A DNA stretch of 15,244 nucleotides from a bacterium (lineage in GTDB: Bacteria; Oederibacteriota; PGYV01; DSBP01), in NCBI GenBank assembly GCA_011049465.1, contig DSBP01000109.1:1-15244 (forward strand), written 5' to 3'. Position numbers and translations under genes: made by a program. Below, in pieces: positions 13,121 to 15,244 of this stretch. The notes under the pieces were generated by a model. That model saw nothing but the letters and a program-made list of their open reading frames with translations, was not told the origin of the DNA and did no database searches. Every line of letters begins with the position of its first letter. The first letter of the stretch is position 1.

Positions 13121-14926
13121 ATGGAAAAAAAAGACAAAGCCCTGTCAGGTTTTTTAAAGGGCAAAAATAACGGCGTATTCCTCCACACATCCCTTCAAAG
13201 CGCGGCTGACAGGCGCAGTCTTTTATTTATTGACGCCGTTAAAACAATCAGGTGTGAAAGTCAAAAGCATGTTTTAAGCTCATTAAAGTGTGTTGAAAGG
13301 ATGATAAGGCGCGGTTATTACGCCGCCGGATACATTGCCTACGAGGCGGGATTGGTTTTAAACGGGGTGAATGCTAAAAACAATAAATGGCCGCGGCCGC
13401 TTTTAATGTTCGGCATTTATAAGAAACCGTTTGTATTTGAAGCGCGTGAAGCGGATGCTGTTTTACGGGAATTCTGCGGCGGGCAGGGAATTGGCAGCAT
13501 GAAGCCGTCTGTGGCACCCGCTGAATACAAAAAAAACTTCACAAAAATAAGGGCTCTGCTTAAGGAGGGGGAGGCATACCAGATAAACCTCTGTTTTAAA
13601 ATGTTTTTCAGCCTGTATCCGCGCGCTGCGGAGCTCTTTTTATACGGGCTCAAAAACCAGAAAACATGCTATGCGGCTTTCATAAGGGACAAAAATAAAA
13701 CAATTCTATCCTTTTCTCCCGAGCTCTTTTTCAGGGTTGATGCCGGAAAAATACGGATGAAGCCCATGAAAGGCACACTGCTGAAACCCGCTTCAAAAGC
13801 GTCGCTCGCGAAGTTTAAAAAAGACTCCAAGACAGCCGCTGAAAACATCATGATTGTTGACCTTGTGAGAAACGACCTGGGAAAAATATGCGTTCATTCT
13901 TCTGTGGCCGCGCCGCGCCTTTTCAGCGTGGAAGAATACGATACGCTTTATCAGATGACCTCGACAGTGGCGGGCAGGCTGAAAAAAGAGGCGGGATTTG
14001 CTGATGTTATAAGAGCGTTATTTCCCTCGGGCTCGGTTACAGGAGCGCCGAAAAGGCGTGCAATGGAGATAATCGGCGAAATCGAAAAAGACCGGAGGGG
14101 AATATACACGGGAGCCATAGGCTATGCTGCGCCGCGCATGAAAAAAGCCGTTTTTAACATACCCATAAGGACCGCTGTTATCGATACTTACGCGGGCAGC
14201 GGGGAATTCGGGACAGGCAGCGGCATAGTATATGATTCAAATCCGGAAGCTGAGCATAAGGAGTGCCTCGGAAAGGCAGAGTTTATCAGGGGGCGTTATG
14301 AGAGTTTTAAAATATTTGAGTCGATACTGCATGAAAACGGCGGGTTTTTTCTTCTCGGGAGCCATTTAAAGAGGCTTGAAAAGGCCGCACGGTTTTTTGG
14401 TTTTATGTTTGATAAAAGTGCTGTTGTTAAAAGGCTGAACCGCGAAGTTGTTAAGGCCGGAGGCGGAAAGAGAAAAATCAGGGTGTTTGTCGGCGCCAAC
14501 GGGCGTATTGAAACCGATAATGCGCCGGTTAAACCGCCGGCCGGGCCGCTTAAGGCGTGCGTGTGGAGGGAAAATACATGCAGCCGTGATGTGTTCCTGC
14601 GGCACAAGACGACAAAGAGAGAGATGTATGACAGGGCGCTTAAAAGCGCAAAGGAAAAGGGTTATGACGAGGTTGTGTTTATAAATGAAAGGGGAGAGGT
14701 GACAGAGGCGCACAGTTCAAATCTGTTTGTCCTTAAGAACGGCAAGTATTACACGCCGCCCGTATCCTGCGGCCTGCTCCCCGGGACATACAGGGAAGAT
14801 TTTCTGGCAAAGATGAAAGGGAAGGCGGGGGAAAAGATTCTGAAAATTAAGGATTTGCGCGAAGCCGGGAGGGTTTATTTGTGCAATTCCGTAAGGGGCA
14901 TGAGGGAGGCGGAAATCGTCTTTTGA
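13121..14926 (+). CDS. pabB: Fused aminodeoxychorismate synthase component I / aminodeoxychorismate lyase (PabB-PabC)
   Basis: The 601-residue protein joins two steps of p-aminobenzoate synthesis for folate. Residues ~1-390 are a chorismate-binding PabB domain: YIAYEAG, EAYQINLC, the PMKGT motif with Lys217 (the lysine that marks PabB rather than anthranilate synthase), IVDLVRNDLGKI, PSGSVTGAPKRRAMEII and the C-terminal GSGIVYDSNPEAEHKE. Residues ~395-601 are a class IV PLP domain with Lys496 in RHKTTKR, Glu529 in EVTEAHSSN, and CGLLPGTYRE, as in aminodeoxychorismate lyase. The glutamine amidotransferase subunit PabA is not in this window and must come from elsewhere. The ribosome binding site is weak. 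An ATG at 13116 is out of frame, so 13121 is the start. The gene is 16 bp after purA and converges on the aconitase gene with only 7 bp between. Confidence 0.95.
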   Translation: MEKKDKALSGFLKGKNNGVFLHTSLQSAADRRSLLFIDAVKTIRCESQKHVLSSLKCVERMIRRGYYAAGYIAYEAGLVLNGVNAKNNKWPRPLLMFGIYKKPFVFEAREADAVLREFCGGQGIGSMKPSVAPAEYKKNFTKIRALLKEGEAYQINLCFKMFFSLYPRAAELFLYGLKNQKTCYAAFIRDKNKTILSFSPELFFRVDAGKIRMKPMKGTLLKPASKASLAKFKKDSKTAAENIMIVDLVRNDLGKICVHSSVAAPRLFSVEEYDTLYQMTSTVAGRLKKEAGFADVIRALFPSGSVTGAPKRRAMEIIGEIEKDRRGIYTGAIGYAAPRMKKAVFNIPIRTAVIDTYAGSGEFGTGSGIVYDSNPEAEHKECLGKAEFIRGRYESFKIFESILHENGGFFLLGSHLKRLEKAARFFGFMFDKSAVVKRLNREVVKAGGGKRKIRVFVGANGRIETDNAPVKPPAGPLKACVWRENTCSRDVFLRHKTTKREMYDRALKSAKEKGYDEVVFINERGEVTEAHSSNLFVLKNGKYYTPPVSCGLLPGTYREDFLAKMKGKAGEKILKIKDLREAGRVYLCNSVRGMREAEIVF

Positions 14927-14933
14927 GGAACGG

Positions 14934-15244
14934 TTATTTTTTCTTCTTTTTTTTCTTTGAAGTTGCCATGTCTTTTATGTAATTGATTTTTCCGCCGGCT
15001 GTGATTATCTCTTTTTCCCTCTCTGACAGCTGAGTGAAGAGTTTTATCTCATAAGAGCCGTTGACCTTTGCCCGTATGTTTTTCCCGGCTTTAAGGGATT
15101 CTGCGGCGTCAAAGAGCTCCAGCGTATCGCCGGGTTTTATCCTGTCATAATCCTTTGGGTTGGTAAATGAGAGGGGAAGCAGGCCGAAGTTTATGAGGTT
15201 TGCCTTGTGTATGCGGGCAAAAGATTTTGTTATCACTCCCTTTA
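14934..15244 (-). CDS. Aconitate hydratase, C-terminal part (runs off the window)
   Basis: On the minus strand the frame enters from the right edge and reads KGVITKSFARIHKANLINFG, then LLPLSF and DYDRIKPGDTLEL. This is the conserved swivel (fourth) domain of aconitases: SFARIH holds the substrate-binding Arg, and NLINFG-LPL is a family hallmark. The enzyme interconverts citrate and isocitrate. Only ~103 residues are present, and the [4Fe-4S] domains lie beyond the window. The GTG at 15236 is internal, not a start. The protein ends in a run of seven lysines after MATS, which is unusual. Homologous homoaconitase or isopropylmalate isomerase enzymes are less likely, given the NLINFGLLPL block, but cannot be excluded from the tail alone. 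Confidence 0.85.
   Translation of the reverse strand, partial: KGVITKSFARIHKANLINFGLLPLSFTNPKDYDRIKPGDTLELFDAAESLKAGKNIRAKVNGSYEIKLFTQLSEREKEIITAGGKINYIKDMATSKKKKKKK

Overview
The window (about 15.2 kb, moderate GC, dense, nearly all genes on the + strand) looks like chromosomal core DNA of an uncultivated or little-studied bacterium. The evidence is AGGAGG-type ribosome binding sites, sigma70-like promoters, Rho-independent terminators, a tRNA with an encoded CCA, and housekeeping biosynthesis genes. A secreted TPR/beta-rich protein suggests a didermal envelope. I cannot name the phylum. No phage, transposase, CRISPR array or plasmid backbone is visible.

Layout. (1) 1-638: 3' part of an unrecognised gene with a TPR-like end. 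(2) 735-3171: three-gene operon of a DUF2156 (LPG_synthase_C-like, GNAT-fold) protein, an ABC ATPase and an ABC-2 permease that very probably starts at a TTG codon. (3) 3172-3574: gene-free stretch with copy A of a ~244-bp dispersed repeat, a small heptad-repeat tract and a promoter. (4) 3575-6280: tRNA-Val(CAC), then a soluble PocR-like/GAF/PAS histidine kinase and a single-domain response regulator, closed by a terminator. (5) 6369-9267: a strong promoter driving a class V aminotransferase and serA, the first two steps of phosphorylated serine synthesis, separated by eight in-phase heptads. (6) 9268-9869: gene-free stretch with a perfect 18-bp-stem terminator, copy B of the repeat, a further hairpin and an extended -10 promoter. 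(7) 9870-11703: an exported TPR/beta-rich protein gene broken by one extra G in an 8-G run. (8) 11824-14926: purA and a fused pabB-pabC gene. (9) 14934-15244 on the minus strand: the C-terminal end of an aconitase, convergent with pabBC.

The most notable non-genic signal is the ~244-bp element in two intergenic copies 6.2 kb apart (about 88% identical by hand alignment). It has ~30-bp near-terminal inverted repeats and internal hairpins, some of whose differences between copies keep G-U pairing. It has no consistent reading frame and could be a MITE-like element or a structured RNA family. Other points worth checking are the G8 frameshift (possible phase variation) and the heptad repeats. No clearly new multi-gene system was found.
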